From NCBI GenBank assembly GCA_049724395.1, contig JAUGWO010000155.1, positions 1 to 64,000 on the forward strand: a stretch of DNA of 64,000 bases, read 5' to 3'. Source of the DNA: Spongospora subterranea f. sp. subterranea. Lineage: Eukaryota; Endomyxa: Phytomyxea; Phytomyxea; Plasmodiophorida. A program made the position numbers and the translations under genes. A model generated the notes under the pieces. The model did no database searches. It was not told where the DNA came from and saw only the letters and a list, made by a program, of their open reading frames with translations. Every line of letters begins with the position of its first letter. The stretch's first letter is position 1. Shown here piece by piece: positions 1 through 10,559 of the stretch.

Positions 1-1098
1 ATTCCTCGAGCATTACTTGTCCGACGACATGGTCGCAGTTTACCGAGATCGTTTCGAGTCCATACGGAAGTCGCCCAAGGAAACGGTCCTTGGTTTCGCC
101 GATCGATATCTGCAAGCAATGCGACTCGCCGAGCTGGATCCCAAGCTGGACGACCGCGTCACGCATCTCATCCACCGTCTTCCAGACTACGTTCGCAAGG
201 ATTTGCATCTGGTCAAGTTCACCCGGGCCGAGGCGCTGGCATCCGTCCAGTCGTTAGTTGACACCTTGACCGCGATTTGCCCAGGAGATCGGATGCAGCA
301 GCCAACTGGCGATCTTCAGTCCTCATCGCCATCCAGCAACGATCGCACCAAATGGTGCACCTACCACCGCTCCGCCGGCCATGATGACGCGTCCTGTCAG
401 GCGCAAATGAAGTCAGGGCCCGCGTCCAGCCAGAGCAGAAGGCCACGGAAATGGTGCCAATTCCACAATTCCTCCGCTCACGACTCCTCCGAGTGCAGGG
501 CGTCCCGCTCCACAGGGAACACGGCCTCGAGCCCGGCAACCGCTCTTCCGAAAACGTCGTCTAATCCTGCGCCGCCTACAGCCCGATCCCCGCCGATGCG
601 GTGCTTCAATTGTCAGTCAGCCACCCATTTCTCGAAACAGTGCCCGCTGCCTCCCCGAACGCAGTCTCGCCATCTGATGGACATCCCCGAGCCTGCCATC
701 GACACCACGGCCGACCCGTCGTCATACGACGCCACGGTCGACGACGTTCTGGACCTCTTCGACACGAGACCCGTTCGATTCATGCGTCATCCACTGACCA
801 TCACGCAACAGGGTTCTTCGTTCCTGTGGTGTTAGGCGACATTCTCCACGAGCCTGCCTATATTGACAGCGGCGCGTCCCACTCCAGCGTCCCCGAAGAT
901 GTGCTCGAGTTACTACCTCCCGTCCTTCGCAGAACGTTCATTGCCCCGCCGCCCAACAGCACCGTCTCGCTCGGAGCACTCGGCGTATCCGTTCCCCGGT
1001 TAGGGTCAATCGAGGTCCCGTTCACATGGGACTCCAAGCCGTTCGTCCATCGTTTTGAGATCGTCCAGCCCCCCAAAGGAATTAGGGTGATCATGTGA
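1..1098 (+). mobile_element. Ty3/gypsy-type LTR retroelement fossil, gag and protease part
   Basis: This is a fossil of an LTR retroelement, truncated by the left window edge. The first ~270 codons read as a retroelement capsid (gag) region ending in a CCHC zinc knuckle (CFNCQSATHFSKQC). Two further Cys/His-rich stretches lie upstream of the knuckle. A pepsin-like retroelement protease segment with a DSGAS active-site signature follows, near 868-890. No reverse transcriptase, integrase or LTR is present. At about 1098 the sequence switches abruptly to unrelated AT-rich DNA. The piece is GC-richer than the DNA after it. It is broken (at least one break besides the missing ends) and moderately old. 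The family call rests on gag and protease only. Confidence 0.75.
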
Positions 1099-1330
1099 AA
1101 ACAGAAATATCGCCAGACATCCTTGAAGGACTATATAAGATTAGATTCCACACATCAAATAGAAAAAAAGCGATCATGAAACACAAAAAAGGAAAACTAT
1201 TACCAAAGACCCAGATATGGAGCTGTGGACGGATGGAAGTGTAAAACGCGATCAGGGTGGAGGAGCAGCAGCACTTCTAATCGACAATCGCAAAAGGAAC
1301 GAAAACCCCAAATAGAGGCAGTGATCCCAA
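1099..1330 (+). mobile_element. LINE fragment: N-terminal half of an RNase H domain
   Basis: Codons from 1217 read MELWTDGSVKRDQGGGAAAL, ending at a TAG at 1313-1315. WTDGS is the first catalytic-Asp motif of RNase HI, and the Gly/Ala run after it is typical of the RNase H domain carried by some non-LTR retrotransposons. In another frame the next codons (1313-1330) read IEAVIP, which fits the same domain after a frameshift. The segment then runs into tandem-repeat DNA. The missing second half of an RNase H domain appears at 9575-9965 on the same strand. No endonuclease or reverse transcriptase is visible here. Confidence 0.55.
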
Positions 1331-1945
1331 AAAATTTGCTCTGACAAGCTCTCTGACACGCTTTCTAACACTTTCTCTGTTCATTGATATTCATCCAAAA
1401 CGACAACTAACAAATCTCATAAACACAACTTGAATCACTCTCTGACATCAATTCATCAATTTTCATCGCAACAACATCACACAAAACTCGAAAGCACAAC
1501 TTGAATCGCTTGTGACACTCTCTCTCTGTCACGTTCTTTGGCACCCTCTCTGACACTTTCTCTGTTCATTGATATTCATCCAAAACGACAACTAACAAAT
1601 CTCATAAACACAACTTGAATCACTCTCTGACATCAATTCATCGATTTCCATCGCAACAACATCACACAAAATTCGAAAGCACAACTTGAATCGCTTGTGA
1701 CACTCTCTCTTTGACACGTTCTTTGACACCCTCTCTGACACTTTCTCTGTTCATTGATATTTTATTCATCCAAAACGACAACTCACAAGACTCATAAACA
1801 CAACTTGAATCACTCTCTGACATCAATTAATCGATTTTCATCACAACATCATCTCACAAAACTCAAAAAACACAACTTGAATCGCTCTTTGACATCAATA
1901 CATCGATTTTGACACTCTCTGACACTCTCTCACTGACACCCTCTT
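1331..1945. repeat. 185-bp tandem repeat (about three copies)
   Basis: The segment TCATTGATATTCATCC followed by an ACGACAACT(A/C)AC stretch recurs at 1381, 1566 and 1751, giving a 185-bp period twice. Each unit is rich in CTCTCTGACA and CATCGATTTTCATC motifs and has no open frame. The third unit carries a small insertion (TATTTTATTC). This looks like a short satellite or minisatellite patch abutting the LINE fragment. Confidence 0.85.
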
Positions 1946-2176
1946 TAAAACATCGCGCTCCAAAAATGATTCATCGAATTTCACCAATTTTGGGCATTTC
2001 ATAAGAGCATCTCCACCGGTCTCTCTATCTGAATCTCTAAACAGGAAAACTGCGCGGTTTAGAGAGCCACGGACATCCACCGGTCTCTCTATCTTCAAAT
2101 TCGTCTCCCTAAATTTTAGAGATTGTCATAATCCTCTCCAAAATAGAGAGTCGAGTAGAGAATCTCTAAAACAGAA

Positions 2177-2983
2177 ATGCGCAGTCGCGCAGGATTTCAT
2201 CCGGGCTACGCTCATAGAGGTTTCCTCGTTGCTTCGCCAATGGACCTCGTACCTGCAGCTGTGGAAACAACTGTTGTCAAACGGGGCAAGAATTTCCGGC
2301 CAGGAGAGAGCGCTATGCTTGCTTCTTGCTGGCTGGCTGTTTCATGCGATCCAATTAACGGCGCAGATCAGCAGGCCGATACATTTTGGCGAAAGGTTGC
2401 CTTGCAATTTGAGTCCGACAGAATGCCGTCAGATCCCTGTCGGTCGCAGCAGGCACTTCAGTGCCATTGGACAACCGTTCAGCGAAGCGTCAACAAGGTC
2501 TGCGGAATTGTCAACAAAATTCTTCACGACATTCCTTCCGGTTGGTCGGAAGAAAATGTAATGAGTGAATCGTTTTTGCGTTACAAAGATGCAGAAAAAA
2601 AAGACTTTAAGTACGTGGAGTCCTTCAAGGTTCTGAAATCAAGCCCAAAATTTAACGCTATCTCCTCAACACGTGCCCGTGTAACCTGTTGAGATAGAGC
2701 GAATGATGAGGGTTCTTTCGTAACTCCAGAACGTCCTATTGGGGCCAAACGCGCGAAAGTGGATAGGTCCTCCGTTCGCGACGAGAAAAGGTCTGAAATT
2801 CAGGCTGCTGCAGTAGCAATGGCTGAGGCTCAACGTCAAAGCAATGCGTTGCAGGCGGAGACGAACCGTTTGCTGGCAGAGAGGAACGATCTCAAGCTTT
2901 TTCAAGGTTCTGAAGATGGGGAAGAATACCTACGCTTACTGCGACAAAAGAAATTAGCCGAGCTTCGTCGGCAATTTCAGTAA
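2177..2983 (+). pseudogene. Harbinger ORF1, Myb/SANT-like DNA-binding protein, one in-frame stop
   Basis: The frame runs GKNFRPGESAMLASCWLAV, then the GADQQADTFWRKV and HWTTVQRSVNKVCG motifs, the pattern of the Harbinger Myb/NAM-like accessory protein that helps the transposase bind DNA and enter the nucleus. After one TGA at 2690-2692 the same frame continues through TPERPIGAKRAKVDR and a Lys/Glu/Gln-rich helical tail ending LAELRRQFQ at 2983. The tail is part of the normal family layout, so the TGA is most simply a disabling stop. A short intron over it cannot be excluded. An alternative start (MDLVPAAVE) lies slightly downstream of 2177. Confidence 0.8.
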
Positions 2984-3054
2984 ACAACAGCGAATATGGA
3001 ATGATACCGTTTGGCAGACGAAATTTATTTAAATTGGGCAAACAAAAAAAACGT

Positions 3055-4290
3055 TTATTCTTCATCATCAGTTGCAACTGCAGCGCCTTCAGGGTCCCAC
3101 AGATGCTCGACCAGATCGAACTGCAGTTGAGTGTGCTGATTTTGACAACGGATTTGACGGAGCACCGATCGTTGCTGGAGATTTTCGTAAGGTACGCGGC
3201 TACCTGGGACAATCCGACATGGAGCAACCCCCTCTTCGAAAAGAAAATCAGGATTTAGTTCACCCCGTTCGTCTTCGATGATCATATTATGTAAAATAAT
3301 CGTGGCGATAATGGTTTGCTTCATTAGGTCTACATTCCAAAGCTTGCATGGGCTGTGGACAATTCGAAACCGTGCCTGCAAAACCCCGAAGGCCCTTTCA
3401 ACATCCTTTCTGGCTGCTTCCTGACACTTAGCGAAATGTTTTTCTTGTTTCCTATGGGGTTAGAAATGGTTTTCACGAACGTTGCCCAGCTTGGATAAAT
3501 TCCATCTGCCAACAGATATACGTCATTCCATATTCGTTGTTGTTAACTGTAAAGCTTGCCCTAGGAGATTCGCCTGTAAGAAAATCCGCGAATAATGAAG
3601 ACCTGTCCAGGACATTGATGTCATTATTTGAGCTTGGCATGCCGAAAAAGGCGTGCCAAATCCATAAATCTTGAGTAGCGACCGCCTCGAGCACAATTGT
3701 CGGTTTCTTATAGCGGCCTTGATACATGCCTGCCCATGCTTTGGGACAGTTTTGCCATCCCCAATGCATACAATCTACGGAACCCATCATTCCTGGAAAT
3801 CCTCTCGATGCATTTGTTGTCAATATACGTTGGATGTCTTCTTCATTGGGGTATCTTAGATATTCATCCCCGAACACCCTGATCACAGCAGAAACAAATC
3901 GTTCAAGGCTAAGCAAGATTGTACTTTCTGCCATGCGTAGGTTTCGTCCAAACTATCCGCCGACGATCCATAAGCCATGACACGAAGAGCAGCAGTTATT
4001 TTTTGGAATCTTGACAGACCAAGTAGTCCAGTAACATCGCGACGTTGCCGAAAATATGAATCCGTCTCAACGACACGCTGTTGGATTCGTAGCAACAAGT
4101 CTCGTCGCATTCGATATCGTCGACGAAATTGAGCTGGCGTATACACTGGATCCGCAGCAAAATAGTCGGCATATAATCGATTGTGCCCTAAGATCCTATC
4201 CCTGTTGATGTGTCCAGACCGTCCTGGAGCAGAACCTCCATTGATGCGTTGGTCATCATCTTCGCTGTCGGAATCGAGCTTATCTCATTG
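3055..4290 (-). pseudogene. Harbinger DDE transposase (DDE_Tnp_4), frameshifted
   Basis: On the minus strand, an N-terminal RSGHINRDRILGHNRLYADY segment upstream of 4146 leads into FRRRYRMRRDLLLRIQQ, then GMMGSVDCMHW, which holds the first catalytic Asp. LADGIYPSWATFVKTI and ARKDVERAFGVLQARF follow, then a C-terminus ending near 3055. These blocks occur in the correct order for the PIF/Harbinger transposase that cuts and rejoins DNA at the element ends, but they lie in different frames. About three frameshifts are needed, near 3920, 3515 and 3420. This copy cannot make a full transposase. Confidence 0.85.
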
Positions 4291-4456
4291 CAGAAGAAGG
4301 CTGACAAATGCGTTATTTAACAGTCATGATGAAATATAGAGATAGAGAGTGCACCGGTGTGTGCACGTCTGGCTATACACCGAATCACGCACATTTTGAC
4401 TCTCCAAACGCGATATTTTAGAGATACAGATAGAGAGACCGGTGGAGATGCTCTAA

Positions 4457-5609
4457 TACCGTAAATCGACACTTGTCTGAATAAACACTTTGATCACGCT
4501 CCAAAACCGATTTCATCAAACTTCACCAACTATGGCCAATTCATAAAACCACTTTAACCAGGATAAAACAACAATTTCGTCGACTTTCACATCGACGAAA
4601 ATCACAAAATTAGAACCCCAAAATTTGTGGTCATGTTATGGATATGGATCGATGAATTAGACTTGAGAGACTGACGTCAGGTTGTTAATTGTGGTCCTTG
4701 ATTGTTTTATTCTATCCCAGTTAAAAAATACTTGGCCACTCCTGGCCAAACAAATTCCATACCTGGAAAACAGTTTGTCCAAGCCACAGAAAATTAGACC
4801 TGCCACAAATACGGAGGCAGGCCACTTTCTCGCCACAATCGGCTGTCTTCGGGGTTGTGCTCAAGAACACAAACTGGCTCCATCAAATGGCAACTATCGC
4901 GCAACAAACTAGAATTTGGTGTTACCAAGATCGTGGTGCTCAATCAATATAAAACAAACCGCGAATCAAAGGTCCTTCAGGTTGCAGAGAGAGTTTGAAA
5001 TGTGCCGCATCTGAATCTCAGAATGAAAGGGACAAACACGGATTGGTGAGATGGTCTGACATGCAAAGTATAAAGAGGGTGCGATGGAAACTGACGGGAA
5101 CTTGGGGACGATAATTGTTAAAAATGAAAACGTACAGCGCATGACAACTCAGTCCTAACTCGGTAATTGCAATTTAATCTTCGAGTTTGAGCAGACAGTA
5201 ACCCAAACTGGATGAGAGAGATATTAATACGTCGACGAACCCATTTCGAAAATTAAAGGTACAACGAGGATTCAGCACCGGCGCGCCATTTCAACCAGGC
5301 CAACGCAGCACCAGCAACTATGACGCCTTAAAACGCAACAGAAAGCGTTAAACGCTCTGAGAGCGTCAAAATGATTTTGTCTTTGATCAAATTGAAAATC
5401 GGGGTTTTTATCTTGATAAAAAAGATGGTGTCGTTTGTTTTAGGTGAGCCACCACCATCCTCGAAGTAATCTATACTAGCTTGGTTCTGTCAAAACGATT
5501 TTGTCTGTCCCGGTTGGTGGCAGGTTAGGACCAAGTCAGTGTGAGACTTGAGTTCGAAAACCCCGTGGGCAGGGATTTTGGGGAAAACCCTAAAATTTGG
5601 CTGATACGG
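4457..5609. other. AT-rich intergenic DNA, no recognised feature
   Basis: I see no convincing coding frame here. The stretch contains short AT-rich runs and a small inverted motif around 5345-5380 (GCGTTAAACGCTC). Longer open frames such as 4682-4912 lack any recognisable domain or splice pattern. Confidence 0.5.
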
Positions 5610-5925
5610 AAGTAGAGCGCAGGTTGTTGAGCATGCGAGGAACGAACCTCTTGAAAATAGACAGCTGATTTGTAAATGATGCGACTTGAGTTCAAGGCAT
5701 TGTGGTGTTCCATACAGGGAATTTCCCCCGTGTCCAATGGTTAGGGGGTTTTAGTGAGTACCTCACTCTATCACAATGTCGGTCAGACTGCAGAACATTC
5801 AGCGAAGGTAATATTGTCTAGCGAATGAGCTTTGACACCAAGTTCGTCTTGGCCCTCATGTAGATATGGGTACTACAAACCTGGCACCAAAATGCCGAAC
5901 ACAATCACCAAAAACAAAAAGTTGT
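5610..5925. repeat. 315-bp dispersed direct repeat, copy 1 (possible tRNA-derived SINE)
   Basis: This segment, from GCGCAGGTTGTTGAGC to ATGCCGAACACAATCACC, is repeated in the same orientation at 9251-9567 with small differences, such as a 14-bp insertion (TCGGGTCATGGGAT) in copy 2. A sequence like a pol III B box, (G/A)GTTCAAGGC, occurs about 70 bp into each copy, so a tRNA-derived SINE is possible. No clear A box, poly-A tail or target duplication was found. Confidence 0.6.
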
Positions 5926-6219
5926 CTATACTGATGTAGACGTAGACGATGCGACTGGATAACAGGGGTCCACCTGATCAGTGTATACCGATGTATAGGA
6001 CAATAGGGCAATTGAACTTCAATTGTCCTAACGATCAATTATTGAACGAGAGTTACTGTTGTCATTGCATATCCTGTTCTCAAAATATTTCTTCAAAACT
6101 TGTCATCATCAAACAATTTCTCGTGATTGCGCTTTGCATTTTTTCTGTTTATTTTGAGATATTTCCGCAACTGAGTGTTTGTGTTGTAATTTGAGGCATC
6201 TTTCAAACCCTTTTTTCTT

Positions 6220-6817
6220 CTAATTGGAAGGCAATTGGCTTTCATTATCTTCATTCGGTTTGTTCAAAACGCGGAGTGCTGTTTCAAACAAGTCATTCTC
6301 GTCGTACGTGGTGGCCTTCTCTTCCACTGATAATGAACCTTGATTATGCGCAGAAACCTCTTCTTGATTGTGACCATTGAGTTTGAAATCGCAAAAACGT
6401 TCCTGCAACAATTTCAACGAACTAGCAAGCTGATCATTGTTGCATGGCTGGGGACCATTGAGGAATCCATTTTTCCAAAGGTTCTCTATCCCAGAAGTTG
6501 TGGCAGTCTCTTCGTCTTCAAGAAAATGGGACGCCAAGGCAGTTCTGGTAGTCTCTTCGTCTTCAAGCAGAAAGGACACAAAGGCTTCAACGCCATCCTC
6601 CATTTGTGAAAACTAATGCGTCAATTTCTTGTATTCGATCCCTCATTCGGCCCTCGTCGTTTATCGGTTCCTGGTTGTCATCATTCTGCCCTATTTCATT
6701 GTGATCAACAGGCGAGTGCTCCTGATTCAGTTGGGTCTCATCGTCCGATAATCCAATCACTTGTACAACACCGAACACTAGAGCGATTCCAAACACGAAT
6801 ACGATTGAAGCCTTCAT
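6220..6817 (-). CDS. Hypothetical secreted acidic protein (two overlapping frames, probably one broken or spliced gene)
   Basis: A minus-strand ATG at 6817 opens a 76-codon frame starting MKASIVFVFGIALVFGVVQV, a good signal peptide. An acidic, Asn/Asp/Gln-rich segment follows, ending at about 6587. A second frame starts at 6603 and runs 127 codons to 6220. It holds a duplicated block, SFLLEDEETT and SHFLEDEETA, encoded by near-identical nucleotide repeats. The two frames overlap by 17 nt and differ by +1, so a frameshift or an intron would be needed to join them. No intron with the usual strong signals is visible. No family is recognised. A small secreted repeat protein is the most I can infer. 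Confidence 0.4.
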
Positions 6818-6869
6818 AGTTCCAACAATTCGATAATGATTGAAAACGTGAACTACCTACTGTAGGTGG

Positions 6870-9254
6870 TAGGGGTGGGCACAAGTCGGTCAATGGTTAA
6901 CCGGTCCCAAAAAAACACCGGACCGGTTAACCAGTTAATTAACCGGTTAACCAACCAGTTAACCGGTTAATTTAAAATTTAACGACAAACTCCATAAATA
7001 TATTTATTTAATCAAACTTGCCGATCAAACGGTTCCACGACCGTAATTTCATCATCACCGTTATGTTCTCGTCAGATAACATTGTGCGATCGGCACTAAC
7101 AAAATCACCAGAATCAGAGAAGGCTGATTCCGAAGCGACAGACGACCCCATTATCATCAGGAGTATCACGAGCCAGAAGGCTTAGCTTCGGGAAGCGCCC
7201 AGTCTGCTGCTTCCACCACGCGACTGGACATTTACACGACTTATCGGCCTTCAAAGTCATGAAGCAGAAGTCTTCCACTTCATCCGTGACAACGTCCTGC
7301 TGTGGGTCCGACAGGGAAGCAAACAGATTGAATGCTGTTGAGTCCATGTCCTCCTGCTGAACAGGCAAATAACCATAATCAGTAGCTAAGATTTCTCGGA
7401 TTAATCGCTTCGTTTCCTCAGACGCATCAGAGCTGCTTCGTCTTGGATCCAAGAACAAAGCGATGGTAGCCGTGTTGTTGTTCAGGTTCCCGGAATACTT
7501 CTCAAGCTTGTATAGCATCGCCTCTGCCGCAGCTTTAACTTTGGGGGTTGTGAACCCTGTAGTTGTAGTGCCTGAAATGGTAGACTCACATAGGCTTTTT
7601 AGATGTGAGTAGATCAATGGCTGCATGGCAAGCGTGACGAAATTTTGACCACTTGCAGCCTTTGTGCACTGATACGCCGAAGACAGGAAATCTTTGCAGG
7701 ATTTGAGAATGCGCCAATCCATGTCTGACAATTTCAACGGCCCAAGCTTGTCCAGGAACTCCTCTTGATTGCAGATAGCCTCCAAAATGTCTTTATTCTT
7801 GAAGGAATCTTCAACCATCAAGAACATAGAGTTCCATCTAGTTTCGACATCTAGATTCGGCACAACTTGCTTTGTTGCCCGACCAAGCACTACACTGAGA
7901 TCAGCATATTTTTGACGGATCATCCCTGAACCTCGAACCATCTTCAGCAGATCTCGGAGCAATGAAACCTCACGTTTGATTAGCGCAGTCGCGTCAACAA
8001 CAGCTCGGTTTATCACATGGCAAACACAGCGCATATGAAAGTCGATTGTACTGCAGAAATTTAACGCCAACTCACGCTGGAGATAGGAGTGAACAAGTTT
8101 GATGGCTGGAACCATCTCGCCACCACTATCCGACGTGATCGCGCGAACTTTTGTATGGATATTAAATTCCTTCAAAATCGTGATTATCAAGTCACTTGTG
8201 GTATGCTGGTTATGAGGACGAGGAAAATATTTAAATTCCAACACAGCATTTTTCAAGCACCTGGTAGTACATCTTTCGTCTATCCAGTGCATTGTGATAA
8301 CCAAATACCCCTTCATGACTCTTGAAGACCATCCATCTAACGTGAGTGCTACTTGGCCAGGAATGCGCTCGATTTGTAACAAAAAGCTTTGCAGGGCTTC
8401 TGCATATTCGTCATGCAAGGACCTCACGAAAGTACGACGGCTAGGCAAGATAAATCTGCGGTTCATTTTGCTGCAGAAGATTGCAAACGACTTGGACTCA
8501 ACCAAACGGAAGGGTTGCTTGTTATCAACAACAAACTCCACCAAAGATTTCAGCAGTTCCGCCTTCTTTTCATCATCCATCGCCAGAGGATCCACCACAT
8601 TACCAGTTACATCCAGAGTACTCTGGTTGGGATCTCCTGTTTTGCCATCTTGCTTGAGTTTGTGGGCGACCTCAAGATGACGTTTAAGCGAGCTATTTCC
8701 GGTTCTGATAGAATAGATCTTTCGCTTTTTGCTGGAACACTGAGAGCAGATGATGCCAGTATCGCGTTTTTCAAAATAATTCCAAATCCAAGAAGAGTTG
8801 GCAGATAATTTGCGCTTACGACCACAGTTGGTAACCTTTGAAGTTACTGTTTGCGATGGAACAGTAATAGCACCATCAGTGGGCAAAGTCTCCAAATCTG
8901 AATTGGAAGAACAGCTACTACGATCGAGGGAATAGGAATCACTCATTATTGAAGCAAGGCAGTTGAAAGATATACAGTAGACAAAATTAATTGAAAAATG
9001 GTGTGTATTGACTAGTGATTGCCGATTGCTAATTGCGAGGTCAGAAAAATGCCGTACGAAAGTTTTAACGATATTAGGGGTGACCTACATAGTCTGAATA
9101 AGGCGTTGGGTTCAGAAAATCCAACTTCTATTTTTGCAAGATTTGACCGGTTAACCGGGCGGTTAACCGGTTACAAAAAAAGCGTTAACCGGTTAACCGG
9201 GACCGTAGGTTAACCGGTTAACTCCGGACTTTAACCGAAATGTGCCCACCCCTA
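6870..9254. mobile_element. hAT DNA transposon with TAGGGGTGGGCACA terminal repeats
   Basis: Ends TAGGGGTGGGCACA (6870) and TGTGCCCACCCCTA (9254) are perfect 14-bp inverted repeats of the hAT type. Both subterminal regions are packed with GGTTAACCGGTTAA motifs, probable transposase binding sites. One gene, a BED-finger hAT transposase, fills the interior on the minus strand. The 8-bp flanks (GTAGGTGG and GCGCAGGT) do not match, so the expected target duplication is missing or lost. The right end abuts copy 2 of the 315-bp repeat exactly. Confidence 0.9.
7008..8946 (-). pseudogene. hAT transposase with BED zinc finger, frameshift near the C-terminus
   Basis: A 610-codon frame starts with ATG at 8946. 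A BED-type finger lies at residues ~51-95 (ICSQC near 66-70, His 90 and 95). The RNase H-like core follows with TLDGWSSRVMKGYLVI, then ITSDSGGEMVPAIK. The hAT dimerisation region begins at PVAWWKQQTGRFPKLSLLAR. The frame then slips: the expected continuation GSSVASESAFSDSGDF and the end LRSWNRLIGKFD are encoded in the next frame down to TAA at 7008. One frameshift near 7160 therefore separates the last ~55 residues, including the conserved SVASExxFS block. Otherwise the gene is intact, which suggests recent inactivation. Confidence 0.88.
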
Positions 9255-9567
9255 GCGCAGGTTGTTGAGCTTGCGAGGAACGAACCTCTTGAAAAATAGA
9301 CAGCTGATTTGTAATGAAGCGACTTGGGTTCAAGGCACTGTGGTGTGCCATACAGGGAATTTCCCTTTTGTCCAATGGTTATGGGGTTTTAGTAGGTCGG
9401 GTCATGGGATCAACCTCACACTATCACAATGTCGGTCAGACTGCAGAACATTCAGCGAAGGTAATATTGTCTAGCGAATGAGCTTTGACACCAAGTTCGT
9501 CTTGGCCCTCTTGTAGGTATGGGGACTACAAACCTGCCACCAAAATGCCGAAAACAATCACAAAAAA
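9251..9567. repeat. 315-bp dispersed direct repeat, copy 2
   Basis: This is the second copy of the repeat at 5610-5925, in direct orientation. It carries GGGTTCAAGGC, a slightly better B-box match than copy 1. It begins exactly at the right end of the hAT element and stops at a poly-A-like run (AAAAAAAAT) before the LINE fragment at 9575. Confidence 0.6.
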
Positions 9568-9574
9568 AAATCGT

Positions 9575-9965
9575 TAAATTAGGACCGAAAGTGACATCCT
9601 CGTATGAATGTGAAATTATCGCACTGAACAAAGGATTGGACATAGCAATTTGAAAAAAACTATCGAGACACAACAATTCACATTATGACGGATTCCCAAT
9701 CATGGATGAACCAGCTAAAATTACTACCGACAAAGCCAAGAAGAATTAAAGCCGTCGTTGCCGAATGTGCGAAAATATGGCAGAGCTAACCAACTAGAAC
9801 CAAGTAGGAATGTACCCGACATGGATAAGAGTGAATTTGTAGACCACCTGATTCAACCGCCAAAAACAATCAACATAGGAAGGAGCGAAGAAATTGACGA
9901 AATCGCAAAACAAGCAATAGAAACAGAATATGATATAGATCATCATCCAATCTTGTCGCCGTTTG
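9575..9965 (+). mobile_element. LINE fragment: C-terminal two thirds of an RNase H domain
   Basis: Three blocks of an RNase H domain follow in order. TSSYECEIIALNKGLDIA holds the second acidic residue. TDSQSWMNQLKLLPTKP holds the third. GRSEEIDEIAKQAIETE holds the last. They lie in different frames, with a stop after the first block and at least two frameshifts between blocks, so the domain is dead. The spacing is that of RNase H carried by non-LTR retrotransposons. The missing first block (WTDGS) lies at 1217-1315 on the same strand, so both may come from one LINE copy split by later insertions. Confidence 0.6.
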
Positions 9966-10039
9966 AACTACAATTGAGGCAGACGGAAACCCAAAATCGA
10001 GACCAATATATTGATGTGACAACAGGACCCCGAAGCCCG

Positions 10040-10135
10040 CCGCGGTCTCGGTACTGTAACGACAGCTTCATCCTGCTCGTGGTCCCGTAACGACAGCTTC
10101 ATGTACCTGCTCTCGGTCCTGTAACGACACCTGTA
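10040..10135. repeat. Short tandem repeat (TGTAACGACAGCTTCAT, three units)
   Basis: Units containing GGT(C/A)CYGTAACGACAGCTTCAT are repeated three times with spacing of roughly 38 bp. They follow directly after the LINE remnant. No coding frame crosses them in a meaningful way. Confidence 0.6.
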
Positions 10136-10559
10136 TGTCCATTGTTAATAATGAATCACTGTTAAGAACTCCTGTAATCCTGTATGTATACATCTTCACC
10201 TATACCACTGGCTTTACTTTATAAAAAGTCAGTACAGTTGTCGTTCTGCATCCTGACTGGGAACAAAGTGAATCTGATTCGATGTAGGACGAGCCCTGAA
10301 TGTAAAAAGGAGTTAACATTGTCACGTGTGTTTGATGGAACAAAACAAAGAACTAAATAGCTTCCCCATTCCTTAACAGGTTCTTCACGTCTATTTTCGG
10401 CCATGTCACATTCAGAAAAGGAAGATGGTCAGTTTTCATTAACTCACTATTTGCCAACTGTGCAGAAAGAGAAAGATGCGTAAATATCAGCTGCGGCGAT
10501 GAATCACTAGTGTGATATTGATTGTACCAAATGCCCCATTTTTGTCAACGAAATGAACG

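Larger units (their letters stand above)
2005..4453. mobile_element. PIF/Harbinger DNA transposon with TIRs and TAA target duplication
   Basis: The left end GAGCATCTCCACCGGTCTCT and the right end form a terminal inverted repeat of about 37 bp with one mismatch. The element is flanked on both sides by TAA (2002-2004 and 4454-4456), the TWA target duplication typical of PIF/Harbinger. The CACCGGTCTCTCTATCT motif is repeated inside the left end near 2075. The element is 2449 bp. It carries the two usual genes in convergent orientation: a Myb/SANT-like DNA-binding protein on + and a DDE transposase on -. The transposase is frameshifted, so this copy is probably not autonomous. The near-perfect ends argue for fairly recent insertion. 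Confidence 0.93.
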
